DNA of 64,000 nucleotides from NCBI RefSeq assembly GCF_002968835.1, contig NZ_PKQK01000001.1:2232001-2296000 (forward strand). Direction: 5' to 3'. Position 1 is the first letter of the stretch, and each line of letters opens with the position of its first letter. The position numbers and the translations under genes were made by a program. This document shows, one piece after another, positions 33,461 to 42,332 of the stretch. This stretch comes from Paenibacillus sp. PCH8. Lineage in GTDB: Bacteria; Bacillota; Bacilli; Paenibacillales; Paenibacillaceae. The notes beneath the pieces were generated by a model. It was not told where the DNA came from, did no database searches, and saw nothing but the letters and a program-made list of their open reading frames with translations.

Positions 33461-34651
33461 TTACCCACCAAGATGTGATTCCTCAATACTTTGTTCAACC
33501 CGTTGCTCACCCTTCTTACGTGCAAAGGTGATCTTGAGCAGAGGTGGCGTAACCAATGTGGTGATGATGACCATGATGACGACGCTGGTAAAGTACTCTG
33601 GATCGAGCAAGCCGGAGGCAAGTCCGGTGGAAGCGATAATCAGGGCAACTTCACCTCTGGAGATCATACCCGCGCCAATTGCAATGGATGATGAACGGTC
33701 GAACCCGGTTAACCGCGCACCAATCCCTCCACCAATAAGTTTGGTCACAATGGCGATGAGACTGATCACAACGATGAGCCAGATCTGTGAGCCAACTCCA
33801 TCAAAGGTGACATTTAAGCCGATACTGACAAAGAATACCGGCACAAAAATCCCGTAGGCAATCGGCTCAATTTTGGTTTCTACCTCATGTTTGAAGTTCG
33901 TCTGTGATATCGCAATCCCTGCTGCAAAAGCACCAATAATACCTGCAACACCCATCCACTCGGCAAAGTACGAAAAGACAAAACAGATAATGAGTCCTGC
34001 CGTTATCACCGTCTCAGTGACCCGTAGAGGGGCCATCCATTTCATAATCCGTGGAACAAGCCACCAGCCTGCTGCGAAGATAATGACAAAGAACAAAAGT
34101 TTCTTGCCAATCAACCATGCAATAGAGACATCTCCTCCACCAGTTCCAAGCAGGCTCATCATGACTGCAAGCAGAACGACGACGAGCACATCATCTACAA
34201 CGGCTGCACCCAGAATCGTAGTCCCCTCGCGTGAACCCAACTGATTCATATCCTTCAACGTTTGCACAGAGATGCTGACTGAAGTTGCACAGAACAACAG
34301 TCCGAAGAAGAGCGCGTGTGCCTGTGACATACCGAAGGCTATAGCCGAACCGTATCCTCCCACGAAGGGTAAAATAACGCCGCCGACGGCTACTGCAAAG
34401 GCAGCCTTCCAGTTTTTCTTCAATTGCTCCAGATCGGTTTCAAGTCCCGCGATGAACATCAACAACAAGACCCCAATCTCGGCCATATCATGAACGAAAT
34501 CCGTCTTCTCCACCCAACCTAGCAGTGCAGGTCCAAGGATGACACCGACAATCAGTTTCCCCAATACCGAAGGTTGACCCAGTCGGACAGACAGATCACC
34601 AGCAAGTTTCGTAAAGATCAGAATAAGGGCAAGTACCAACACAAATTCCAT
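33461..34651 (-). CDS. Monovalent cation:proton antiporter, CPA2 family
   Basis: Membrane antiporter of 396 residues with about 12 helices, exchanging Na+ or K+ for protons. The CPA2 core is visible: LGQPSVLGKLIVGVILGPALLG, GLETDLEQLKK, the AAVVDDVLVVV helix with the paired Asp of the ion site, and MISRGEVALI near the end. There is no C-terminal TrkA/RCK domain. Start ATG 34651 follows AGGAG at 7 bases; the frame is open 89 codons further up but that part is the folded leader. Regulation probably acts through the leader RNA at 34652-34838. Confidence 0.93.
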   Translation of the reverse strand: MEFVLVLALILIFTKLAGDLSVRLGQPSVLGKLIVGVILGPALLGWVEKTDFVHDMAEIGVLLLMFIAGLETDLEQLKKNWKAAFAVAVGGVILPFVGGYGSAIAFGMSQAHALFFGLLFCATSVSISVQTLKDMNQLGSREGTTILGAAVVDDVLVVVLLAVMMSLLGTGGGDVSIAWLIGKKLLFFVIIFAAGWWLVPRIMKWMAPLRVTETVITAGLIICFVFSYFAEWMGVAGIIGAFAAGIAISQTNFKHEVETKIEPIAYGIFVPVFFVSIGLNVTFDGVGSQIWLIVVISLIAIVTKLIGGGIGARLTGFDRSSSIAIGAGMISRGEVALIIASTGLASGLLDPEYFTSVVIMVIITTLVTPPLLKITFARKKGEQRVEQSIEESHLGG

Positions 34652-34838
34652 AGGTGTACTCCTCTCCGTCAGTCGCGTCAATAGGTTAACCTGTCCAAGG
34701 GTGAAACATCCCGCTCCAAGTCTGAGCATACCAAAAGGCATGCAACGACTTTGATAAAGTGCCGTTCCATGCCTGAAAAAGAACAAAGAGGACCCTTGGT
34801 GACAGGCTCCTCCATGTTCAACGCGTATGTGATTAATT
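34652..34838 (-). promoter_or_regulatory. Structured 5' leader RNA of the antiporter gene (candidate riboswitch)
   Basis: Read leftward, the leader folds in nested stems: CGCGTTGA (34818-34825) with TTGACGCG (34674-34681); CCTGTC..CAAGGGT (34792-34806) with ACCCTTGGACAGG (34690-34702); and a hairpin AGGCATG/CATGCCT (34736-34774) with AACG/CGTT and ACTTT/AAAGT inside. The closing stem ends just before the RBS. I could not match it to the ydaO (c-di-AMP) consensus; Na+/Li+ riboswitch classes remain open. Confidence 0.65.
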
Positions 34839-34844
34839 GCGTTA

Positions 34845-34873
34845 ATTATACCACATATGAAGGATTCGGTAAA
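34845..34873 (-). promoter_or_regulatory. Sigma-A promoter of the antiporter gene
   Basis: Read leftward: -35 TTTACC (34868-34873), 17 bases, -10 TATAAT (34845-34850). Predicted start near 34838, giving a leader of about 187 bases. Confidence 0.8.
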
Positions 34874-35029
34874 TGGAAGCCGGATTGAATTTGATTGAAA
34901 ATAGCCGTAAAGGGACATTTTATAGGGGAGGGAAGCGGTTTTGTTCAGAGTGTTGTCACTTAACAGCCCGGAAATGGCGATATATAATGATATAGAACAT
35001 AGAAGTTAGGATATGAGGAGGATTTGGCA

Positions 35030-35602
35030 TTGGGCAAAAAGGACAAAGGGGAATCGAACATTCAATCCCCGAGCAGCAATAAAAATTTCGCAGGTATCAT
35101 TATCACGATTTCCATTCTCGCTAATGTCATTATTTTATTATTGTTTTTCGCACCATCCATCGGGTACAAAGGCGATGTCGCTTTTGATATTACGGTGTTG
35201 CCGCGGTTTAATGCCGTGTTCAACAGCTTCACCTTCATCTTCCTGCTTGCAGCGCTCATTGCTATTATCAAGCGGAATGTGAAGTTGCACAAACGTTTTA
35301 TTCTTGCTGCATTCTCAACAACGCTGCTATTCCTGGTGACGTATCTGTCATTCCACTATCTCTCACCAGAAACGTCCAAGTACGGCGGCGAGGGCATCAT
35401 TCGTTCGATCTATTTCTTCATTCTGATCACGCACAGTATTTTGGCAGCCCTGATTGTGCCATTGGCGTTATTTACGCTGGTCTGGGGTTGGACGAATCAA
35501 TTGAAGAAACACCGCAAAATTGCACGCTGGACCATGCCGATCTGGTTGTATGTCAGTTCTACAGGTGTCGTGGTATACCTGATGATGGCACCGTATTATT
35601 AA
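35030..35602 (+). CDS. DUF420 membrane protein, CtaM-like
   Basis: Integral membrane protein of 190 residues with about five helices. DUF420 members (YozB/CtaM) are needed for maturation of heme-copper oxidases in Bacillus and Staphylococcus. The pattern NAVFNSFTFIFLLAALIAIIK, LHKRFILAA, FHYL and ITHSILAALIVPLAL with spaced histidines fits. No ATG is available: TTG 35030 has GAGGAGGA 8 bases in front; TTG 35024 is too close. The link to the quinol oxidase gene at the window end is functional, not by operon. Confidence 0.88.
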   Translation: MGKKDKGESNIQSPSSNKNFAGIIITISILANVIILLLFFAPSIGYKGDVAFDITVLPRFNAVFNSFTFIFLLAALIAIIKRNVKLHKRFILAAFSTTLLFLVTYLSFHYLSPETSKYGGEGIIRSIYFFILITHSILAALIVPLALFTLVWGWTNQLKKHRKIARWTMPIWLYVSSTGVVVYLMMAPYY

Positions 35603-35729
35603 TGTCATGAACGTTTCATGGTGCTAATTAGTCTGAAATGATGATAAGCCGAAGTAGGTTCATGAATTTTACTGAGTTATATCATGTACGACATGTGGGT
35701 CATGTTTCCATGGAGGGAGGTTCACGGTT

Positions 35730-36473
35730 ATGTATAGAGTGGTTTTGATACGTCATGGACAGAGCATGTGGAATGTGGAGAACCGTTTTACCGGTTGGAC
35801 GGATGTGGATCTGACGACCGATGGTTACGCTGAAGCTCGGAAAGCAGGGGAAATCCTGAAGGAGCAGGGGTTTGATTTTGACTATGCCTATGCTTCGGTA
35901 TTGAAGCGTTCGATTCGAACACTCGATATTGCGCTGGATGAGATGGACCTGATGTGGATTCCCATTACGAAGACCTGGAAGCTGAATGAACGCCATTATG
36001 GTGCACTCCAGGGACTGAACAAACAGCAGACTGCTGTTAAGTATGGGGAAGACCAAGTGAAGGAGTGGAGACGCTCCGTTAGCGTATCTCCCCCGGCATT
36101 GGACGAAACCGATGAGCGTTATGTGCAGGATTTGGACAAGTACAAGCGGCTGGATTGCACCATTCCGTTCACCGAGAATCTGATGGATACATCGAAGCGG
36201 GTGCTGGAATATTGGAATGCTGAGATTAAACCGATGGTGTCTGCTGGCAAAAGAGTGCTAATCTCTGCGCATGGCAACACGCTCCGTTCACTCGTCATGC
36301 ATCTGGACCAGTTGTCCGAAGCAGACGTAATGGCGCTCAATATCCCGACAGGCATTCCGCTTGTCTATGAATTGGACGAAGACCTGCATCCCATCGGACA
36401 CTTTTATCTGACCGCGGATGGCTCAACGTTCAAACATGAAGAAATGACCCATGTTGCCACTCCATCCGATTAA
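35730..36473 (+). CDS. gpmA: 2,3-bisphosphoglycerate-dependent phosphoglycerate mutase
   Basis: Glycolytic enzyme interconverting 3- and 2-phosphoglycerate, 247 residues, the usual size. Phospho-His motif LIRHGQS (H9), the WTDVDLT loop, [11 protein letters not shown], and the second catalytic His in SAHGNTLRS are all present. GGAGGGAGG precedes ATG 35730. A single-gene unit: its own terminator follows. Acts in the cytoplasm. Confidence 0.96.
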   Translation: MYRVVLIRHGQSMWNVENRFTGWTDVDLTTDGYAEARKAGEILKEQGFDFDYAYASVLKRSIRTLDIALDEMDLMWIPITKTWKLNERHYGALQGLNKQQTAVKYGEDQVKEWRRSVSVSPPALDETDERYVQDLDKYKRLDCTIPFTENLMDTSKRVLEYWNAEIKPMVSAGKRVLISAHGNTLRSLVMHLDQLSEADVMALNIPTGIPLVYELDEDLHPIGHFYLTADGSTFKHEEMTHVATPSD

Positions 36474-36492
36474 TCGGAATGGACGCGTGTGG

Positions 36493-36532
36493 AAGATGAC
36501 CGCTGAATTTAATTCGGGGGTCATCTTTTTTT
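36493..36532 (+). terminator. Intrinsic terminator of gpmA
   Basis: AAGATGACC/GGTCATCTT with inner GAATT/AATTC, then a T run. Confidence 0.92.
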
Positions 36533-36626
36533 GCGTGAAGAAGCTGATCTTTCGTTTCGTTTTGCTCCCACAGGGTAATTCTCAAGCAAGACACGATGTA
36601 CATTGATCCTGAAGGAGGAGAAGCAC

Positions 36627-36794
36627 ATGTCGAAAAGAAGAGGAATTATGATGACGGCCCTCGGCGCAGGCGTTACCTATCTGATGAGGAACAAGCAAGC
36701 AAGAGATAAGTTATTTAGCACCGTCTCGGGTATGGTGAAAAAGTCCAATTCATCTACGGAAAGTAAAACAAGACCACGCATCGAAGTGAAATAG
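36627..36794 (+). CDS. Small basic hypothetical protein, 55 aa
   Basis: Short protein with a weak hydrophobic segment (GIMMTALGAGVTYLM, about 5-19) and a Lys/Ser-rich tail; resembles small YtxH-like or DUF3918-like Bacillales membrane proteins but cannot be assigned. GAAGGAGGAG precedes ATG 36627 at good spacing, and a strong terminator follows. Confidence 0.7.
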   Translation: MSKRRGIMMTALGAGVTYLMRNKQARDKLFSTVSGMVKKSNSSTESKTRPRIEVK

Positions 36795-36832
36795 ATTTTG
36801 CATACCCGTGCAACTAACTTGATAATCATGAG

Positions 36833-36865
36833 AAACCTGGAGTTTCGGTATTCCAGGTTTTTTTT
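36833..36865 (+). terminator. Intrinsic terminator
   Basis: AAACCTGGA/TCCAGGTTT with long T run. Confidence 0.93.
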
Positions 36866-37012
36866 GCCGTTAATCTTTCTCGATAAGCTTCTTGAGGGAT
36901 CGGTATCTACAGCATAGCTTTACTTTGATCGCGCATGAATCGCACATGCGATTTTTGCCAGCAAGAATGATACAATGAATACTTGCAGAACGTATGGGAA
37001 GGAGATGCACAT

Positions 37013-37921
37013 ATGAAAAAGAACCGTCTGGGCACATCCGAATTGATGGTGTCTGAGATTGGACTGGGCTGTATGTCACTCGGAACGGATATCGAGCCTG
37101 CTGTAGGTCTGATTCATGAAGCGCTGGATTACGGCGTCAATCTGCTGGACACAGCCGATCTGTATGACGCAGGGCGTAATGAAGAAATAGTAGGACAAGC
37201 TATTCAAGGACGTCGGGATCAAGTCATTGTGGCAACCAAAGTAGGTAACCGTCGTATTCCTGGCAAAGATGGGTTGTCGTGGGACCCCTCCAAGGCGTAT
37301 ATCAAGCAGGCTGTACATGCGAGTCTGAAACGATTGCAGATCGACTATATCGATCTGTACCAACTGCATGGTGGAACACTGGATGACCCCATGGAAGAGA
37401 CGATTGAGGCATTTGAGGAATTGAAGAAGGAAGGACTCATTCGCTACTACGGCATCTCTTCCATTCGCCCCAATGTGATCCGGGAATATGTGGAGAGGGC
37501 TTCTATTGTCAGTGTGATGAACCAGTACAGTGTAGCTGACCGCCGAGCCGAAGAGGAAGTGTTGCCTTTTTTGGAGCAAAAAGGGATCAGTGTAATCGCC
37601 CGTGGACCTGTAGCCAGCGGTGTGCTCGCGGATTCAGGAGCTGCCAAGGCGGATAAAGGTTATCTGGATTATACGCCAGAGCAACTGCATACCATTCGCC
37701 AAGGGCTCAGTCGACTGGTCACAGACGATCGAAGCATGGCTCAGACAGCTATTCGCTACGCATTGGCACATCCAGCCGTTGCAGCTGTCGTCCCTGGAGC
37801 CAGCTCCAGAAATCAATTGTTGCACAACATTGCAGCTGCGGATGCAACACCGCTTACAGTTGCCGAAATCCAGAGCATACGCGAGCATAGCCCCACTAAT
37901 CTGTATACGCAGCATCGGTAA
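37013..37921 (+). CDS. Aldo/keto reductase
   Basis: Soluble NADPH-dependent oxidoreductase, 302 residues, (beta/alpha)8 barrel. Catalytic tetrad visible: Asp and Tyr in LLDTADLYDAG, Lys in VIVATKVG, His in DLYQLHGG. The NADPH-binding end shows VVPGASSRNQL. Start ATG 37013 follows AAGGAG at 8 bases; ten upstream codons lack an RBS. Substrate unknown. A small hairpin AATCGC/GCGATT occurs in its leader near 36930-36950. Confidence 0.94.
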   Translation: MKKNRLGTSELMVSEIGLGCMSLGTDIEPAVGLIHEALDYGVNLLDTADLYDAGRNEEIVGQAIQGRRDQVIVATKVGNRRIPGKDGLSWDPSKAYIKQAVHASLKRLQIDYIDLYQLHGGTLDDPMEETIEAFEELKKEGLIRYYGISSIRPNVIREYVERASIVSVMNQYSVADRRAEEEVLPFLEQKGISVIARGPVASGVLADSGAAKADKGYLDYTPEQLHTIRQGLSRLVTDDRSMAQTAIRYALAHPAVAAVVPGASSRNQLLHNIAAADATPLTVAEIQSIREHSPTNLYTQHR

Positions 37922-37935
37922 TAACAGAGGGCCTA

Positions 37936-37964
37936 TTTTCAAATGTAACCATTCAAGGTACAAT
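37936..37964 (+). promoter_or_regulatory. Sigma-A promoter of the thioredoxin-like gene
   Basis: TTTTCA (37936-37941), 17 bases, TACAAT (37959-37964). Confidence 0.6.
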
Positions 37965-38011
37965 AGAGGTAAGCATGATAATGAAGAACCATACAAAGGA
38001 GAGAAGACCTC

Positions 38012-38338
38012 ATGGAAAGAATTCAAAGTGAACAGCAATATTTGGATACGATTAACTCTGATGGTTTTACCGTCATTAAATTTGATACAACCTGGTGTCC
38101 AGATTGCAAGAATCTGGATCGCTTTATCGGGGACGTCATTGATCAGCATAAAGATAAAACCTTCTATGCCCTGGATGCAGAAAAGTTCCAGCCGTTTGCG
38201 GAAGAGAACGGTGTACGCGGCATTCCAAGCCTGCTCGTCTTCCAGAACGGCAAGAAGATCGCACATCTGCATAGCAAATGGGCCAAAACACCTTCCCAAA
38301 TCTCCGAGTATCTGGAGACGCTTGAATCCAAAGTTTAA
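38012..38338 (+). CDS. Thioredoxin-like protein, 108 aa
   Basis: Cytoplasmic thiol-disulfide protein with active site W28-C29-P30-D31-C32 (TTWCPDCKN) instead of the classical CGPC, and the cis-proline in RGIPSLLVF. Single domain of normal size, no signal peptide. The CPDC centre points to a specialised reductase rather than housekeeping TrxA. AAAGGAGAG precedes ATG 38012. Own promoter and terminator. Confidence 0.92.
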   Translation: MERIQSEQQYLDTINSDGFTVIKFDTTWCPDCKNLDRFIGDVIDQHKDKTFYALDAEKFQPFAEENGVRGIPSLLVFQNGKKIAHLHSKWAKTPSQISEYLETLESKV

Positions 38339-38384
38339 TTCGTTTCGTGTTTTTTAGGCAGAAGCAATAGCAATATATAAATGA

Positions 38385-38420
38385 ACCCCTTCCTTTCACA
38401 TGATTTAGGAAGGGGTCTTT
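38385..38420 (+). terminator. Intrinsic terminator
   Basis: CCCCTTCCT/AGGAAGGGG with TTT. Confidence 0.82.
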
Positions 38421-38498
38421 GCTATTTTGTTTAGAATTTGTTCAGTGTAGCACCGTATACTATTAGAATAAACTGAATATTGGAGTGAAAGGATCTGT

Positions 38499-38681
38499 AT
38501 GAGCAAAGAAATTTTTGAAGAAATGCACCAATTAAGCCACAATAATGACCGAAGATACATTTTGTTGATGATTGGGGTGAAACAACTGCTACAGGAGAAA
38601 AAACAGAATAGATATAATTTGCTTGAAAAATTAAAGTCTCGAAAGAAACAGCGGAACATACAAGCGAAAGAGTGGTCCTAA
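38499..38681 (+). CDS. Small hypothetical protein, 60 aa
   Basis: Highly charged helical protein (Glu/Lys/Arg/Gln-rich, ending RKKQRNIQAKEWS). AAAGGAT lies 8 bases before ATG 38499 and a plausible promoter (TTGTTC with a TATTAG or TAGAAT box) precedes it. No family recognised; could be a real small gene or a decayed fragment. Confidence 0.5.
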   Translation: MSKEIFEEMHQLSHNNDRRYILLMIGVKQLLQEKKQNRYNLLEKLKSRKKQRNIQAKEWS

Positions 38682-38889
38682 GTTAGATTGGTACGAGAAG
38701 TGAACAGTACTCAGTAATCAGTAATCAGATCAGGATGTCCATTTACATAGTACACCTAGTCCGTTTCACCAATGATTCAACCGAGTAGTGAAGGGAGATA
38801 TGAAGAGGAACACTTCTTCTAATTACGTATATTCATGTCTCTGATGCAACAAAAGAACCATGATTCAACATAAGCAGAGCACAGAATAT

Positions 38890-38936
38890 AAATATGGCGA
38901 CCCTGCTTCCCTGAGGAAGGTGGGGCCGCCATATTT
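38890..38936. terminator. Terminator of uppP, usable from both sides
   Basis: AAATATGGCG/CGCCATATTT with inner CTTCC/GGAAG; flanks AT-rich on both strands. Confidence 0.82.
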
Positions 38937-38966
38937 ATGATACGGTGCAGTTCGCTTGCTGTGAGG

Positions 38967-39776
38967 TTACATCAGAATAATAAAGAACACGGCTGCCAAG
39001 ACGAATCGATACACAGCAAAGACGGTCAGGCTCAATTTTTTCAAAATGGACAAGAACGTCTTGATCGCAAGCATGGCTACAATGAAGGCAGCAATGAATC
39101 CAATCGCGAAGATGGGGAAATCACTGCTGTTCAGGTGATCGATACTTTTGTACAGGTCATATCCCGTAGCACCAATCATAATGGGCACGGATACGAGGAA
39201 TGTGAACTCGGCAGCGGCTACACGGCTTACTCCTGCAAAGAGACCGCCTGAGATCGTTGACCCGGAACGGGAGAAGCCTGGCCACAACGCGAAGATCTGG
39301 AACAGACCCACAACCAAAGCCTGTTTGTAGGAAATGTCGTCGACATCATGGGTCGTAATCCGTCCACTTTTATGGCTCCAACGTTCGGCCACGATCATCA
39401 ATATACCCCCAATAACGAGGCTGTACAGCACTGTCTCGGGACCAAATAAATGTGCTTTGATCCAGTCACGGAATACAAGTCCGATGACTACGGCAGGAAC
39501 CATCGCCAGGAAGATATGTCCCAGATTGAGACGGCGTGAATACGATCTTGTCCCTCCGGTGAAGCGGAACATATCAATGAATTTGTTCCAGTACAGTACA
39601 ACAACAGCAAGTACAGCTCCGAGTTGAACAACCACCTCAAACGTTTTGACTGACTCGTTGTCCTCCGATAAACCCAGCAAGTGGGCAGTCAGAATCATGT
39701 GTCCAGTAGAGGACACGGGCAAAAACTCAGTCAAACCTTCGATGATGCCCATAATAATGGATGATATAATGTCCAA
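38967..39776 (-). CDS. uppP: Undecaprenyl-diphosphate phosphatase
   Basis: Membrane enzyme that removes one phosphate from undecaprenyl diphosphate so the lipid carrier can be reused for cell-wall synthesis; raises bacitracin tolerance. The 269 residues show IIEGLTEFLPVSSTGH (E13, E17, H26) and the second motif PGFSRSGST, with about eight helices. Start is TTG 39776, seven bases after AGGAGG; the upstream ATG readings have no RBS. Divergent from the TetR gene. Confidence 0.95.
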   Translation of the reverse strand: MDIISSIIMGIIEGLTEFLPVSSTGHMILTAHLLGLSEDNESVKTFEVVVQLGAVLAVVVLYWNKFIDMFRFTGGTRSYSRRLNLGHIFLAMVPAVVIGLVFRDWIKAHLFGPETVLYSLVIGGILMIVAERWSHKSGRITTHDVDDISYKQALVVGLFQIFALWPGFSRSGSTISGGLFAGVSRVAAAEFTFLVSVPIMIGATGYDLYKSIDHLNSSDFPIFAIGFIAAFIVAMLAIKTFLSILKKLSLTVFAVYRFVLAAVFFIILM

Positions 39777-39920
39777 TTCTCTTCCTCCTTGAAATGCAGA
39801 TGACAGCATAGGCTGTCCTGCTCGACCATGTCCGTTCATCTGAACAAGACTATCATCTATTATGATCACAAATGCGCTCAACTTCAACTTATGCTTGTAA
39901 TCATTTGTTTAAAACTATAT

Positions 39921-39949
39921 TGACAAAAACCTAGTTATCCCATAGGATA
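39921..39949 (+). promoter_or_regulatory. Promoter of the TetR gene
   Basis: TTGACA (39921-39926), 17 bases, TAGGAT (39944-39949). The start region holds three tandem TGAC units and TTAACTGA, a possible operator. Confidence 0.6.
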
Positions 39950-39990
39950 TAACTTAACTGACTGACTGATCAATCGGGAGGGTTACATGT

Positions 39991-40623
39991 ATGACCAAAA
40001 CTAACGGTTTGGAACCTGGTGAAGAACGCCGGGACCAAATCATTCGCATAGCGATGGAGCGGTTTGCAACCCAGGGCTACCATCAGACGAAAATTTCCGA
40101 TATCGTCCGTGAAGCTGGGGTTGCACAAGGGACGTTCTACTGGCACTTCAAGAGTAAAGAAGCGATCGCTTCCGAGATCTTGTTAACGGGCAAGGAAAAA
40201 TTGCTAGAAGCGATTGGGCAAGGGTACCGCAAGGATGCCGGATCGGTAGAGGATATGGTGAAAGCATCGGAAAGGCTGTTCACCGACTTGTTCTCATTTG
40301 CTGCGCAGAATCGTTATTTTATGGAACTGTTGCTCAAAGGCATCGTAACGGAAGAATCTGTACAACGTCTGGTCGAGGAGACACGCAATGCTGTGGAGAC
40401 GGCGTTCCGTCACAATATGGAACGTGCCATCGAACTCGGCATGTTGCCTCAAGGCATGGATGTGCCACTTAGGGCAGCACTGTTGGTGGGCATGATTGAA
40501 GGCATGATATCGCGCTGGTTATTCGGCTCCGATGAATTGCATAGCAAGTTCTCAGCCATGACAGCTTCGTCGCTGGCAGCGGAGGCAGCAAGTTTTGAGT
40601 TTTACGGGCTGTTGGGCACATGA
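39991..40623 (+). CDS. TetR family transcriptional regulator
   Basis: Repressor-type regulator, 210 residues. N-terminal helix-turn-helix reads ISDIVREAGVAQGTFYWHFKSKEAI; the C-terminal ligand domain (about 80-205) ends with a hydrophobic Ala-rich helix. GGGAGGG is 8 bases before ATG 39991. Divergent from uppP and upstream of the amino-acid transporter; targets unknown, autoregulation likely. Confidence 0.93.
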   Translation: MTKTNGLEPGEERRDQIIRIAMERFATQGYHQTKISDIVREAGVAQGTFYWHFKSKEAIASEILLTGKEKLLEAIGQGYRKDAGSVEDMVKASERLFTDLFSFAAQNRYFMELLLKGIVTEESVQRLVEETRNAVETAFRHNMERAIELGMLPQGMDVPLRAALLVGMIEGMISRWLFGSDELHSKFSAMTASSLAAEAASFEFYGLLGT

Positions 40624-40784
40624 AGCATGTGCAGGGGCCAACGTTTTATTTTCAACCGATAGACCAGAGATTCACATGTTTAACCTAGTCGCAGGGAATA
40701 ATGGGTACAACTGCGGTTTGATCACCATGAAGTAACCAAATGTACACCATGAGATGAATACACGAATGAGAGGAAGTTAACGTA

Positions 40785-41639
40785 ATGAACAAAACATATG
40801 GATCGAAAACCCGTAAAGGCTGGTCGTTGACAGCTATTCTGCTGATGACCGTGCTGGTACTTAGCGCTTGTGGAAGTAAGGCGGCAACAGACAATGGAGG
40901 CACGAACGGTGCACAGGCAAGCAATGAACTGGAGCAGATCAAGTCTGCTGGCGTTATTAAAGTGGGTATGATGGGAACTTACGCACCATACAACTTCCTG
41001 AACGATAAGAAAGAAATGGACGGTTATGATGCTGATATCGCACGTGAGGTTGCGAAGCGTCTTGGAGTAAAGGTTGAATTTGTATCCCAGGAGTTCTCCG
41101 GTCTGACACCTAGTCTGCAAGCCAAAAAGCTGGATGCCATTATCAGCCAGATGACGATTACCGATGATCGGAAGAAAGTGCTGGATTTCAGTGATCCGTA
41201 TATTACGAACCAAGTTAAAATTATTGTAAAAGAAGACAATAACGATATTACCAAGCTGGAGGATTTCAAAGGGAAAACGATTGGCGTAGGTCTGGGTACG
41301 AATGATGAATCATACCTGCGTAATGAAGTCTTGCCTAAAGTGGGAGACTTCACGATTAAAACCTATGACGATGTGATCTCTTCACTTAAAGACCTGAATG
41401 CTGGACGTATTGACGCAACAATCAACAACATGTACGCTCTGAAACCGATTGTGGATGCCAACGGATTGAATATCAAAGCTGTAGGTGAAGCAATCAAGAG
41501 TGACCAGGCAGGAATTGCTGTACGCAAAGACAATCCGGAACTTGTAGCAGCACTGAATGATGCTCTCAAAGGCATGAAAGAAGATGGCACGTACAATACC
41601 ATTTTCAAAAAATGGTTTGGTGAAGAGCCTGCGCAATAA
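40785..41639 (+). CDS. Polar amino-acid ABC transporter substrate-binding lipoprotein
   Basis: Surface receptor of 284 residues. Lipobox LSAC with Cys29; then the SBP family 3 fold: GVIKVGMMGTYAPYNFLN, MDGYDADIAREVAKRLG, DAIISQMTITDDRKKVLDFSDPY and VRKDNPELVAALN. These match glutamine/cystine-type receptors. GAGGAAG precedes ATG 40785. First gene of a receptor-permease-ATPase operon. The amino acid is not predictable. Confidence 0.94.
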   Translation: MNKTYGSKTRKGWSLTAILLMTVLVLSACGSKAATDNGGTNGAQASNELEQIKSAGVIKVGMMGTYAPYNFLNDKKEMDGYDADIAREVAKRLGVKVEFVSQEFSGLTPSLQAKKLDAIISQMTITDDRKKVLDFSDPYITNQVKIIVKEDNNDITKLEDFKGKTIGVGLGTNDESYLRNEVLPKVGDFTIKTYDDVISSLKDLNAGRIDATINNMYALKPIVDANGLNIKAVGEAIKSDQAGIAVRKDNPELVAALNDALKGMKEDGTYNTIFKKWFGEEPAQ

Positions 41640-41671
41640 TGAACCTGCAAGGCGAAGGGAAGATTTGACCC

Positions 41672-42316
41672 ATGGAACTGGTATTTGAGAATATCCCCTT
41701 CTTTCTGAAGGGGGCTTACTATACGTTGTATGTAACTGTGATCTCCATGTTTTTTGCGTTCATCATCGGGGTGCTCGTTGCCATTTCTCGTCTGAAGGGA
41801 CCGATGTGGCTCAGGTTGATCGCAAGATTCTATGTATCCATCATGCGGGGAACCCCGCTGCTGGTGCAATTATTCGTTATTTATTACGGATTGGTCGATT
41901 ATGGAGTGACCTTGGGATCGCTCACCGCAGCATGTCTGGGACTGAGTCTGAATGCAGGTGCGTTTCTGTCGGAGACGTTCCGTGGAGCCATTCAGGCTGT
42001 ACCGAAAGGGCAGACGGAAGCTGCATACGCAACGGGAATGACCCCGGCTCAAGCGATGAGACGGATTATCTTCCCGCAGGCTGTGCGCATTGCCATCCCG
42101 CCGATGGGTAATACGTTTATTGGCATGTTGAAGGAAACATCCCTTGTGGCGGCGATTGGTGTTACCGAGTTGTTACGTTCAGCACAACTGTTGGTATCAC
42201 AATATGCATTGAACATGCCGTTTTATCTGGCCATCGGTGTGATCTACTGGATTATGAGTATCGGCTTCTCAGCCATTCTGGAACAAGTGGAGCGCCGGCT
42301 GGCCCGGGCTTACTGA
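41672..42316 (+). CDS. Amino-acid ABC transporter permease
   Basis: Channel protein of 214 residues with about five helices, GlnP/HisM class. The cytoplasmic loop GQTEAAYATGMTPAQAMRRIIFPQAVR is the EAA motif of this class. It starts 32 bases after the receptor and ends 16 bases before the ATPase. One permease probably forms a homodimer. Confidence 0.95.
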   Translation: MELVFENIPFFLKGAYYTLYVTVISMFFAFIIGVLVAISRLKGPMWLRLIARFYVSIMRGTPLLVQLFVIYYGLVDYGVTLGSLTAACLGLSLNAGAFLSETFRGAIQAVPKGQTEAAYATGMTPAQAMRRIIFPQAVRIAIPPMGNTFIGMLKETSLVAAIGVTELLRSAQLLVSQYALNMPFYLAIGVIYWIMSIGFSAILEQVERRLARAY

Positions 42317-42332
42317 TGGGAGGAGAGAAGCG

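Noticed and set aside
34652..34838. ydaO-type c-di-AMP riboswitch
   Set aside because: The leader is structured, but the conserved ydaO blocks are not present on the coding strand; only a partial GGGTGAA appears on the wrong strand.
34652..34918. 89-codon N-terminal extension of the antiporter
   Set aside because: It would translate the structured leader and part of the promoter; the ATG at 34651 has the proper RBS and begins the first membrane helix.
38801..38845. 14-codon frame after a GAAGGGAG site
   Set aside because: Too short and the RBS spacing is only about three bases.
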